DNA from: CAYJWL01 sp964373855
GTDB lineage: Bacteria > Patescibacteriota > Andersenbacteria > UBA10190
DNA length: 11,721 nucleotides
Assembly (NCBI GenBank): GCA_964373855.1
Contig: CAYJWL010000024.1
Location: forward strand, 1 to 11,721
Reading direction: 5' to 3'
Position numbers and translations under genes: made by a program. Shown here piece by piece: positions 1-5,452 of the stretch. Each line of letters begins with the position of its first letter. Position 1 is the first letter of the stretch. The notes under the pieces were generated by a model. That model saw nothing but the letters and a program-made list of their open reading frames with translations, made no database searches and was not told the DNA's origin.

Positions 1-20
1 TTGTCGGGGGGAAATGCTTG

Positions 21-39
21 GGACGCGCTCCGCGCGTCC
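21..39. repeat. GC-rich inverted repeat (7-bp hairpin)
   Basis: GGACGCG (21-27) and CGCGTCC (33-39) can form a 7-bp stem with a 5-base loop. It lies about 40 bases beyond the 3' end of the minus-strand tRNA-Arg gene, so it could mark the end of that transcript or act in 3' processing. There is no T-run on the 3' side in either direction, so I do not call it an intrinsic terminator. Nothing else is recognisable in 1-76. Confidence 0.4.
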
Positions 40-76
40 ACGGAAAAAATTGGCGTTGTTGCGAAAAGTCAGATTT

Positions 77-151
77 TGGTGCCCTTGGAGGGAATCGAAC
101 CTTCATCTCCGCCTTAGGAGTGCAGTGCTCTGTCCATTGAGCTACAAGGGC
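77..151 (-). tRNA. tRNA-Arg (anticodon CCT), CCA encoded
   Basis: On the minus strand the acceptor arm GCCCTTG (151-145) pairs perfectly with CAAGGGC (87-81), followed by discriminator A and an encoded CCA (79-77). The D stem is GCTC/GAGC. The anticodon loop CTCCTAA carries CCT at the anticodon position, which decodes the Arg codon AGG; the same loop occurs in E. coli tRNA-Arg(CCT). The T loop is TTCGATT. Two stems are imperfect: the pair next to the anticodon loop is A-G, and the T stem GAAGG/CCCTC has one A-C mismatch. Fold and identity are otherwise ordinary. It is the only one of the three tRNA genes here with CCA in the DNA. Confidence 0.88.
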
Positions 152-164
152 ATGATACGCCTCT

Positions 165-192
165 ATAGTACGTTTTTTTGCTGCCGAAACAA
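165..192 (-). promoter_or_regulatory. Candidate promoter of tRNA-Arg
   Basis: Read on the minus strand: TTGTTT (192-187), a 16-bp spacer, then TACTAT (170-165), lying 13 bases before the first base of the tRNA. The hexamers match the sigma-70 consensus only moderately. Position relative to the tRNA is the main support. Confidence 0.35.
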
Positions 193-221
193 GAAAAAAA
201 CCGGGGATCCTCCGCCCCCGG
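193..221 (-). terminator. Intrinsic terminator of the 95-aa membrane protein gene
   Basis: On the minus strand CCGGGG (221-216) pairs with CCCCGG (206-201) and is followed at once by a run of seven T (200-194). It sits 22 bases after the stop codon of the gene at 244-531, so it should end that transcript before the tRNA-Arg promoter. Confidence 0.8.
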
Positions 222-243
222 CATATTGACTGGAATCAGCACG

Positions 244-531
244 CTACAGATTCGTCATGACACAGATAACTCGATCGTGGTCGCATGGATCTACCTGCTG
301 CCACACTCCTTCGCGCTTGATCAAAACGACCAGTCCTGCCTCTATTGTTGCCCCTTCACAGACAACTTCTTCCAGTTCGAGCTTGGCAGCTAAAAACCTA
401 GCTGTAAGGCGGTCCGACGAAGAAGGTGAAGAGGCAGTACTGCTTGCTATAGCAGTGGTTGTTGGTATTATTGCCACCAGGAACGATATCCAAGACATAG
501 CAGCAAACACAGCATATACCCATGAGGGCAT
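244..531 (-). CDS. Small single-pass membrane protein of unknown function
   Basis: The product is 95 aa. I do not recognise its family. Residues 4-29 form one hydrophobic segment (WVYAVFAAMSWISFLVAII then TTTAIA), followed by a Ser-rich linker (30-39). A soluble part of about 55 residues follows, with an acidic stretch (LELEE, 51-55), three cysteines (58, 83, 90) and a DPCDHD motif (81-86). The segment could be a signal anchor with the tail outside, but topology is not certain. The ATG at 531 is chosen because AAGGAG stands six bases before it. An in-frame TTG 18 bases upstream is an alternative that would bury this ribosome site inside the gene. It is flanked by its own promoter (about 600) and terminator (about 205), so it is a monocistron, which supports it over the overlapping plus-strand reading frame. 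Confidence 0.65.
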   Translation of the reverse strand: MPSWVYAVFAAMSWISFLVAIIPTTTAIASSTASSPSSSDRLTARFLAAKLELEEVVCEGATIEAGLVVLIKREGVWQQVDPCDHDRVICVMTNL

Positions 532-596
532 TGAGGTCTCCTTTGTCAAGTGGGTTGTTTTCCGTAAAGGGCATTCAAACTCCCGACATAGCTCTC

Positions 597-605
597 ACTA
601 TAGCA
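597..605 (-). promoter_or_regulatory. Extended -10 promoter for the 95-aa gene
   Basis: On the minus strand TGC followed by TATAGT (602-597) forms an extended -10 element. No good -35 lies at 16-18 bp; TTAACC is at 19 bp. Extended -10 promoters often lack a -35. The predicted start is near 590, giving a leader of about 59 bases before the ATG at 531. Confidence 0.5.
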
Positions 606-713
606 CAAGAGGCAAGACACTGGTTAAAACCCCCTTGTCCGGATGGCTTAATTTCATCAAGATATTGCCTGTCTGAAGAGAAGGGGTTGTATTAATTTTC
701 CACTTGTGTCTTG

Positions 714-719
714 TATGAT
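714..719 (+). promoter_or_regulatory. Candidate -10 element for ftsH
   Basis: TATGAT (714-719) is a good -10 hexamer 54 bases before the ftsH start. The best -35-like match upstream is weak (TTAATT, 692-697, 16-bp spacing). A second weak pair, TTGTCT (742-747) and TAAGAT (764-769), would place transcription start on the start codon. The stretch 532-772 otherwise holds only the divergent promoter near 600 and a possible 12-codon ORF at 728-766. Confidence 0.3.
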
Positions 720-772
720 TCAAGAGCATGATGCCACTTAATTGTCTGTTTTTCGTTATTAAGTAAGATAGT

Positions 773-3700
773 ATGAGTCCCAGACCATTTCGTCCTATGC
801 GCCGCGAAAATCTAAGCAAAAACATCGGAATTTTTCTGCTGGTTGTTCTTATTGTTGCCTCGCTTATAAGCCTCTACGGACGTCCGCTCGAGCAAACGGA
901 GGAAGTGAGCCTCTCGCGCATCGCCCAGGAAGTAACCAGTCAAAATATCGAGAAACTGACAATTGATCAGAACGAAATAGTAGCCCAGCTTAAATCTGAT
1001 CAAGCTAACCAGTTGGTAGCGCAAAAAGAGCCGGATGCTTCGGTGACTGAAACCTTTAAGAATTTAGGGGTGGCCGAAGAGCAACTCAACGCCATTGAGT
1101 TTGTTGTGAAAAAACCTTCGGGGGTGGCTTTCTGGACAGCCACCCTGCTCCCCTTGCTTCTGCCGTTCCTCCTCCTGGCCGCCTTTTTGTGGTTCATGAT
1201 GCGCAGCGCGCAGAACGTGGGCAACCGCGCCATGTCCTTTGGCCAGATGACAACAACACCGATTGAAGCGAATAAGAAAAAGCAGCGCACGACCTTCGCC
1301 GATGTGGCTGGCAACGAAGAGGCCAAGAACGAATTGCAGGAAATCGTTGAGTTTCTTAAAAAACCCCGCAAGTTCCAGAAAATGGGAGCTCGTATCCCCA
1401 AAGGCGTGTTGTTAGTAGGGGCGCCGGGCACTGGTAAAACATTGATGGCCCGGGCCGTGGCGGGCGAGGCGGCCGTCCCGTTCTTTAGCATTTCGGGATC
1501 TGAATTTGTTGAAATGTTCGTAGGAGTCGGCGCCAGCCGGGTCCGCGATATTTTCCGTAAAGTCAAACGCCATTCTCCGGCAATCCTCTTTGTTGATGAG
1601 CTCGATGCTGTTGGCCGTCATCGCGGCGCCGGCTTGGGGGGAGGCCACGATGAGCGGGAGCAGACACTCAACCAGATTCTGGTGGAGATGGATGGCTTTG
1701 AACAAACCGATAACGTTATTGTTATTGCGGCCAGTGTTACCGGAGACACTCCTATCCTCGTAAAAAACAAGCAGACAGGAGAGGTCTCACTTCGTCCTAT
1801 TGGAGAAGTGGTTGATGAGTATTATGCAGGAGGCGAGGAGGGGGTTGAAAAGTCGGCCCAATTCGAAGCCCTTGGATTTTACAAGAAGCCTGATAAGCTC
1901 AAGCATCGATTACTCTTTGGCCACAGCGCCTTTGTGCCGGTGCGCGGTGTGTTTCGCCATACAGTCGCTGAAGTTTATGAAATTAAGCACAGTGGAGGTA
2001 GGGTGCGCGCCACAGGCAATCACTCTGTTTTTGTTCGTACTAAGAAAGGATTGGAGACAAAAGCTGTAACCCAACTCAAACCGGGCGATGTTCTTGCTGA
2101 CATACCATTTAAGGTCAATAGGACTAACCACAAGCGAGAGATACGGGCTCACGCATTCGCGCAGGGGTTGTCGTTGGAGTTGCCGGTATACGGCGTGGCG
2201 GATAAAGATCTTGCAGCTGCGCATGCCTATGCTGTTGCTCAACGGGGCGTAATGAGCCAGCATGCGGTTGCGCAGCGTATCGGTTTTTCTCAGACTACGG
2301 TATCGCAATGGCAGCGCACTGATCGTCTGCCGCGAGCCTTGAGTCGGAATTACTTTAAGCATGAACTGCCGGCACGGGTTGCTGTAACACCGGATGTATG
2401 CCGTCTGCTCGGATATTTTGTGGCTGAAGGATACGCCCGCAAGGAAATAACCTTTACGTTTAATTCAAATGAGTATGACTATATCGCCGATGTTCAGCGG
2501 CTGATGAAGTCAATATTTGGATTAGAAGCAGACGCGGTACGAGTCGTTGACCATGCTACGCATGTCATCTACCAAAGCAGACCACTGGCTGACTGGTTCA
2601 CCGGCCTCGTTGGTGCCGGTGCGGCTCATAAGCACATTCCGGCTTTTCTGTTTGAAGCCCCGTACGAATACTTTATCGAATTTTTCCGTGGGTATGTAGC
2701 CGGCGATGGACATTTCGACAAGAATAGCCGTTTAGAAGTAACGTCGGTCAGCTCGCGCCTTATCAGAGAGCTCAACTGGGTGTGTCGGATGCATGGTCTG
2801 AAATCATATACTCACCAGTTTACTGTGCCGGCTGGCAGACGAATTAACGGCGGGAATCCACTCGCTGAAGTCATCGCCTACCGGCTAGGAATGGGTAAAC
2901 GCAACAATCCGTTTGCAGAAAGCTTTGCGCCCGAGAGAGCTGCGAATCGGCCGGCGCGTGTTGTTTCAGTGAGAAAGAAGTCTTTTAGTGGCTATGTGTA
3001 TGATTTATGCGGTTGTGAAAATGAAGCGTTCTTTGGCGGAAATACCCCAGTGTTGCTTCATAACACAAACCGCCCGGACGTCTTGGATCCGGCCCTGCTG
3101 CGTCCGGGCCGCTTCGATCGACAAGTCACCATGGATCTGCCGGATATTCAGGAGCGCGAAGCTATTCTCAAAATTCATTCCAAGCTCGTGCCGCTGGGCG
3201 CGAATGTCAATTTGCGCGACATCGCTGAGCGCACGCCGGGCTTTTCCGGAGCGGATCTGGCTAATCTGGTGAACGAAGCAGCCATATTAGCGGCCCGGAA
3301 GAATAAACAGAAAGTTGGCCAGCCACATTTAGAGGAAAGTATCGAAAAGGTGATGCTTGGTCCAGAAAAGCGCAGCCGCCTATTCTCGAAGAAAGAAAAA
3401 AAGATTACTGCCTACCATGAGGCTGGCCACGCAGTTGTTGCCTATTACACGCCTGATTCCGATCCGATTCGTAAAATTTCGATTGTCGCCCGCGGTCTGG
3501 CCGGCGGCTACACGCTGAAGTTGCCCGAGGAAGATAAGCATTTGCACACCCGCACCAGCTTCTTCAGCGAGCTGGCGACACTGATGGGCGGTTACACCGC
3601 CGAGCTGCTGAAATTTAAAGAGTTAACGACCGGCGCCAGCAGCGATCTTTCCAAAGCGACCAAGCTGGCGCGCAGACTTGTCACCGAGTTTGGCATGTCC

Positions 3701-4090
3701 AAACTAGGTCCGGTCACATTCGGCCAGAAAGATCAGTATATTTTCCTGGGCAAGGAATTGCACGAATCCCGCGATTATTCCGAGAAAACGGCGGCTTTAA
3801 TTGATGAGGAAGTAACCGGTCTTCTCAAAACAGCGCAGGAGAAAGCCAAAGCAATTTTGACCAAGTACAAAGACAAATTTGAGCTTATTTCCCAAACCCT
3901 GATAACCAAAGAGACAATCGGGCAGGCGGAGTTTGCCCAGCTCATGGGCGGCCCGGATCCCGATCTGGCTAAAGAAACCGCAGCCGCTGAAGGCAATGTA
4001 GTTACTCCGTCCGGCGCAATAACCAAGCCGAGTGGCAAGCCGTCTGACCAGACCGGCGAGACGCCAAAGCCAGCCGGAGCGGTGGCGTAG
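773..4090 (+). CDS. ftsH: ATP-dependent zinc metalloprotease FtsH, intein-containing precursor
   Basis: FtsH is a membrane-anchored hexameric AAA+ protease that extracts and degrades membrane and misfolded cytosolic proteins. The reading frame encodes 1105 aa. Removing the intein (321-764) leaves 661 aa, a normal FtsH length. Visible parts: membrane helix 1 (18-36), an external domain (37-115), helix 2 (118-142), Walker A GAPGTGKT (216-223), pore loop FVG (249-251) and Walker B with D275/E276. After the intein comes the second region of homology (765-783) with arginine fingers R777 and R780. The zinc protease motif HEAGH is at 882-886, with D958 as probable third ligand, and the tail from about 1070 is Pro/Thr/Gly-rich. 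All catalytic residues are present. No clear Shine-Dalgarno precedes the ATG; an in-frame ATG at 797 gives no better site. The AGGYTLKLPEE stretch (910-920) resembles FtsH of Patescibacteria as I remember it. Confidence 0.97.
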   Translation: MSPRPFRPMRRENLSKNIGIFLLVVLIVASLISLYGRPLEQTEEVSLSRIAQEVTSQNIEKLTIDQNEIVAQLKSDQANQLVAQKEPDASVTETFKNLGVAEEQLNAIEFVVKKPSGVAFWTATLLPLLLPFLLLAAFLWFMMRSAQNVGNRAMSFGQMTTTPIEANKKKQRTTFADVAGNEEAKNELQEIVEFLKKPRKFQKMGARIPKGVLLVGAPGTGKTLMARAVAGEAAVPFFSISGSEFVEMFVGVGASRVRDIFRKVKRHSPAILFVDELDAVGRHRGAGLGGGHDEREQTLNQILVEMDGFEQTDNVIVIAASVTGDTPILVKNKQTGEVSLRPIGEVVDEYYAGGEEGVEKSAQFEALGFYKKPDKLKHRLLFGHSAFVPVRGVFRHTVAEVYEIKHSGGRVRATGNHSVFVRTKKGLETKAVTQLKPGDVLADIPFKVNRTNHKREIRAHAFAQGLSLELPVYGVADKDLAAAHAYAVAQRGVMSQHAVAQRIGFSQTTVSQWQRTDRLPRALSRNYFKHELPARVAVTPDVCRLLGYFVAEGYARKEITFTFNSNEYDYIADVQRLMKSIFGLEADAVRVVDHATHVIYQSRPLADWFTGLVGAGAAHKHIPAFLFEAPYEYFIEFFRGYVAGDGHFDKNSRLEVTSVSSRLIRELNWVCRMHGLKSYTHQFTVPAGRRINGGNPLAEVIAYRLGMGKRNNPFAESFAPERAANRPARVVSVRKKSFSGYVYDLCGCENEAFFGGNTPVLLHNTNRPDVLDPALLRPGRFDRQVTMDLPDIQEREAILKIHSKLVPLGANVNLRDIAERTPGFSGADLANLVNEAAILAARKNKQKVGQPHLEESIEKVMLGPEKRSRLFSKKEKKITAYHEAGHAVVAYYTPDSDPIRKISIVARGLAGGYTLKLPEEDKHLHTRTSFFSELATLMGGYTAELLKFKELTTGASSDLSKATKLARRLVTEFGMSKLGPVTFGQKDQYIFLGKELHESRDYSEKTAALIDEEVTGLLKTAQEKAKAILTKYKDKFELISQTLITKETIGQAEFAQLMGGPDPDLAKETAAAEGNVVTPSGAITKPSGKPSDQTGETPKPAGAVA
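1733..3064 (+). mobile_element. LAGLIDADG homing-endonuclease intein inside FtsH
   Basis: This is an in-frame 444-aa insertion (FtsH residues 321-764) between VIVIAA and TNRPDVLDPALLRPG, which are contiguous in ordinary FtsH. Splicing blocks: A starts at Ser321 (SVTGDTPILV); B has the TxxH motif T414-H417 (TGNH); F is YVYDLCGCENEAFF (741-754); G ends VLLHN with His763 and Asn764. The first C-extein residue is Thr765, a valid nucleophile. Two LAGLIDADG-like helices keep acidic residues: LLGYFVAEGY (545-554, E552) and FFRGYVAGDG (637-646, D645). The endonuclease may therefore be active. A helix-turn-helix-like segment (about 495-522, SQHAVAQRIGFSQTTVSQW at 495-513) lies between block B and the first such helix. 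Splicing by the standard Ser1/Asn/Thr+1 route is inferred. Coordinates are exact to the residue by homology. Confidence 0.95.
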
Positions 4091-4153
4091 CCCTGCTCTC
4101 TGCCTGGATATTTGGTATCAAATTTGTACACTTGATTAAAGAGGGCTAGACAT

Positions 4154-4188
4154 GAAAGAATAACTGGCCCTGACCAGTTTGTTCTTTC
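4154..4188 (+). repeat. Imperfect hairpin just upstream of a ribosome site
   Basis: GAAAGAA (4154-4160) pairs with TTCTTTC (4182-4188), and AACTGG (4162-4167) with CCAGTT (4174-4179). This gives 13 base pairs, a small internal loop and a 6-base apical loop. It ends three bases before the AAGGAG of the next gene. It has no T-run after it, so it is a poor terminator for ftsH. It could shield or expose the ribosome site or stabilise the RNA. The rest of the 4091-4202 gap shows only weak AT-rich symmetry. Confidence 0.5.
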
Positions 4189-4202
4189 ACCAAGGAGCGC
4201 CC

Positions 4203-4781
4203 ATGTTTGCCCATTGGGAAGTGCTGCACAACGAGCCTGCAACTGGCAGGAGATTGGAGGGGAAAAGACTGTTGGAAGAATACGACTTTCAGAAATATCC
4301 CATTTTCACTGAAAAATCTAAATGGCTTGCCGAGGCAGAGCAGGTAGTTAGGTTTAGCATTGAGGGAGGTTATGAGGCAAAGCTAGTTATTAAGCGGGTA
4401 TCTGTCTACCGTCGTTTGCGGATGCAGCACCATGCTCTCGAAGCCGGCACGGCCAGTTTTGGGGAGATAAGGGGTGTTGTAGTACCACGCGTTAAAACAA
4501 TTTTCTTTTCCAATCATGGGAGACATGATCCAAAAGTACTGTATGAGGAAATGGCACACGGGCTGGCGCATCCTGTTCTAGGTTCTGCTAGGCGAGAGAA
4601 CGCGCGGTTCGAGCGCTATAAGTGCCACCTACAAATATATGAAGGACTTGCTCGCTCTGAATTCTTCCCTCGCATGTGGTTCTTTCAGCGGAAAGAAATC
4701 TATCGCTTACTAGCTCATTTGCAGGTTCGTTGCCGTTTGCGCTTGCTAGATCTGCCACATCCGTGCACCTGCACCCTCTAA
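4203..4781 (+). CDS. Hypothetical protein, 192 aa
   Basis: I do not recognise the family. The ATG at 4203 is chosen because AAGGAG (4192-4197) stands five bases before it; an in-frame ATG at 4179 has no ribosome site and lies inside a hairpin. The product is basic and soluble, with no signal peptide or membrane helix. Visible features are a charged N-terminal third, a YEEMAHGLAHP segment (about 118-128) and a C-terminal region rich in Arg, Leu and aromatic residues ending in DLPHPCTCTL. The His/Glu cluster does not form a standard HExxH protease motif. Its stop lies 17 bases before the start of the MshEN-like gene, whose ribosome site fills the gap, so the two are probably one transcript. The reading frame is open and preceded by a good ribosome site, but no homology supports it from sequence alone. 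Confidence 0.55.
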   Translation: MFAHWEVLHNEPATGRRLEGKRLLEEYDFQKYPIFTEKSKWLAEAEQVVRFSIEGGYEAKLVIKRVSVYRRLRMQHHALEAGTASFGEIRGVVVPRVKTIFFSNHGRHDPKVLYEEMAHGLAHPVLGSARRENARFERYKCHLQIYEGLARSEFFPRMWFFQRKEIYRLLAHLQVRCRLRLLDLPHPCTCTL

Positions 4782-4798
4782 ATATAAGGAGTGATGCA

Positions 4799-5083
4799 AT
4801 GATTGGACTGCCTGAACTGCCGCGAGAAGCAGTGGAGGCTGTACCTGGCGGAATTGCTGAGATATTTCGTGTCGTGCCAGTAGCCGGGAACTTGCAGCAC
4901 GTCGTTCTTCTGTGTGCTGATCCACTATCTAGGGTAGAGGCCGAAAACCTGCAATTCATGATGGGTAGAACTCGTGTAGAGTTTGCTGACCCGTCCCAAT
5001 ACCCGGAAATTCATCAGGTCATTAATGCTCTGATAGGGTATTACTACCCACCAGAGGAGACGCCAATGCTCGTGAGTGGGTAA
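4799..5083 (+). CDS. Stand-alone MshEN / T2SSE_N-like domain protein
   Basis: The product is 94 aa. The middle of the chain, from AEIFRVVPVAGNLQHVVLL through CADPL (38-44), FMMGRTRVEFADP (53-65) and INALIGYYY (75-83), follows the pattern of the second half of the N-terminal domain of PilB/GspE/MshE ATPases: xxVLPL, then LxVAMADP, then LRFxTGxxVxxxxA, then IxxAIxxYY. The preceding half, which in MshEN proteins carries the c-di-GMP motif with RLG, is absent, and no ATPase domain follows. It is therefore a free partial domain, perhaps an adaptor or a regulator binding a pilus motor; this is inference. The ATG at 4799 is preceded by AAGGAG (4786-4791) at seven bases. It follows the 192-aa gene closely and is followed by a terminator 21 bases after its stop. 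Confidence 0.7.
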   Translation: MIGLPELPREAVEAVPGGIAEIFRVVPVAGNLQHVVLLCADPLSRVEAENLQFMMGRTRVEFADPSQYPEIHQVINALIGYYYPPEETPMLVSG

Positions 5084-5104
5084 GGTCTGCCCTGCTCGAG
5101 CTCG

Positions 5105-5132
5105 CCCAGTCACTGTCTGTGATTGGGTTTTT
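5105..5132 (+). terminator. Intrinsic terminator of the 4203-5083 unit
   Basis: CCCAGTCAC (5105-5113) pairs with GTGATTGGG (5119-5127) with one G-T pair and a 5-base loop, followed by TTTTT. It lies 21 bases after the MshEN-like stop codon and defines the end of the two-gene transcript. Confidence 0.85.
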
Positions 5133-5140
5133 CTTTCTAG

Positions 5141-5169
5141 AAAAACTCACAGCGTTGCAGTAAGTTTTT
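5141..5169 (-). terminator. Possible terminator of tRNA-Val
   Basis: AAAAACT (5141-5147) and AGTTTTT (5163-5169) are inverted copies around a 15-base loop. Read on the minus strand, downstream of tRNA-Val, the structure ends in TTTTT. The stem is mostly A-T and no second GC-rich helix is clear, so strength is doubtful. Confidence 0.3.
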
Positions 5170-5189
5170 TGTGCGCATGGTTTTGGTAG

Positions 5190-5263
5190 TGGGTTCGTCC
5201 AGATTTGAACTGGAGACCTCGTCGATGTCAACGACGCGCTCTAACCAACTGAGCTACGAACCC
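5190..5263 (-). tRNA. tRNA-Val (anticodon GAC)
   Basis: On the minus strand the acceptor GGGTTCG pairs with CGAACCC. The D stem is GCTC/GAGC. The anticodon stem CGTCG/CGACG encloses TTGACAT with GAC as anticodon. The T stem TCCAG/CTGGA encloses TTCAAAT, and the discriminator is A. All stems pair fully. The three bases after the discriminator read CTA, so CCA is not encoded and must be added by the nucleotidyltransferase. It is divergent from the tRNA-Ile gene 111 bases away. Confidence 0.96.
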
Positions 5264-5327
5264 AAATGCTCTTTATTTGCAAGGAGCAACCTTCCACCAG
5301 TGTAGTTGGTTTTCGGATGGCGAGAAA

Positions 5328-5356
5328 ACTATAGCCAAATGCCGGCAAGCGTGCAA
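5328..5356 (-). promoter_or_regulatory. Candidate promoter of tRNA-Val
   Basis: Read on the minus strand: TTGCAC (5356-5351), a 17-bp spacer, then TATAGT (5333-5328). It would give a leader of roughly 60 bases before the mature tRNA. An overlapping plus-strand pair, TTGGTT (5306-5311) and TATAGC (5330-5335) at 18 bp, could serve tRNA-Ile, making this a compact bidirectional promoter region. Both are weak matches at -35. Confidence 0.35.
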
Positions 5357-5374
5357 TAAATAGAGCTGTGGTAC

Positions 5375-5447
5375 AGGCCAGTAGCTCACCGGTCAGAGCA
5401 TCGACCTTATAAGTCGGGGGTAGATGGTTCGACTCCATCCTGGCCTA
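5375..5447 (+). tRNA. tRNA-Ile (anticodon TAT)
   Basis: The acceptor AGGCCAG pairs with CTGGCCT. The D stem is GCTC/GAGC. The anticodon stem TCGAC/GTCGG encloses CTTATAA, placing TAT at the anticodon. The T stem GATGG/CCATC encloses TTCGACT, and the discriminator is A. The AGGC...GCCTA ends match bacterial tRNA-Ile. The next bases are TCC, so CCA is not encoded. UAU would read the AUA codon directly, whereas most bacteria use a CAU tRNA modified to lysidine by TilS. The 3' end lies only five bases from the stop codon of the convergent membrane protein gene, so the downstream T-run (5460-5464) falls inside that gene. Confidence 0.94.
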
Positions 5448-5452
5448 TCCGC

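Noticed and set aside
21..39. Intrinsic terminator after tRNA-Arg
   Set aside because: Good stem but no T-run on the 3' side in either direction.
257..676. 139-codon plus-strand frame opposite the 95-aa gene
   Set aside because: Ser/Thr-rich low-information product, no ribosome site, and it overlaps a minus-strand gene that has a ribosome site, promoter and terminator.
1910..2362. 150-codon minus-strand frame inside the intein
   Set aside because: Antisense to well-conserved intein and endonuclease motifs; no ribosome site and no recognisable product.
4118..4202. Zinc-metalloprotease or promoter calls around the 192-aa gene
   Set aside because: The EEMAHGLAH segment lacks the HExxH spacing, and TTGTAC/TAGACA upstream match the promoter consensus at only half of positions.
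5241..5438. 65-codon minus-strand frame across the tRNA genes
   Set aside because: Starts MESNHLPPTYK, the usual false product of reading antisense to a tRNA.
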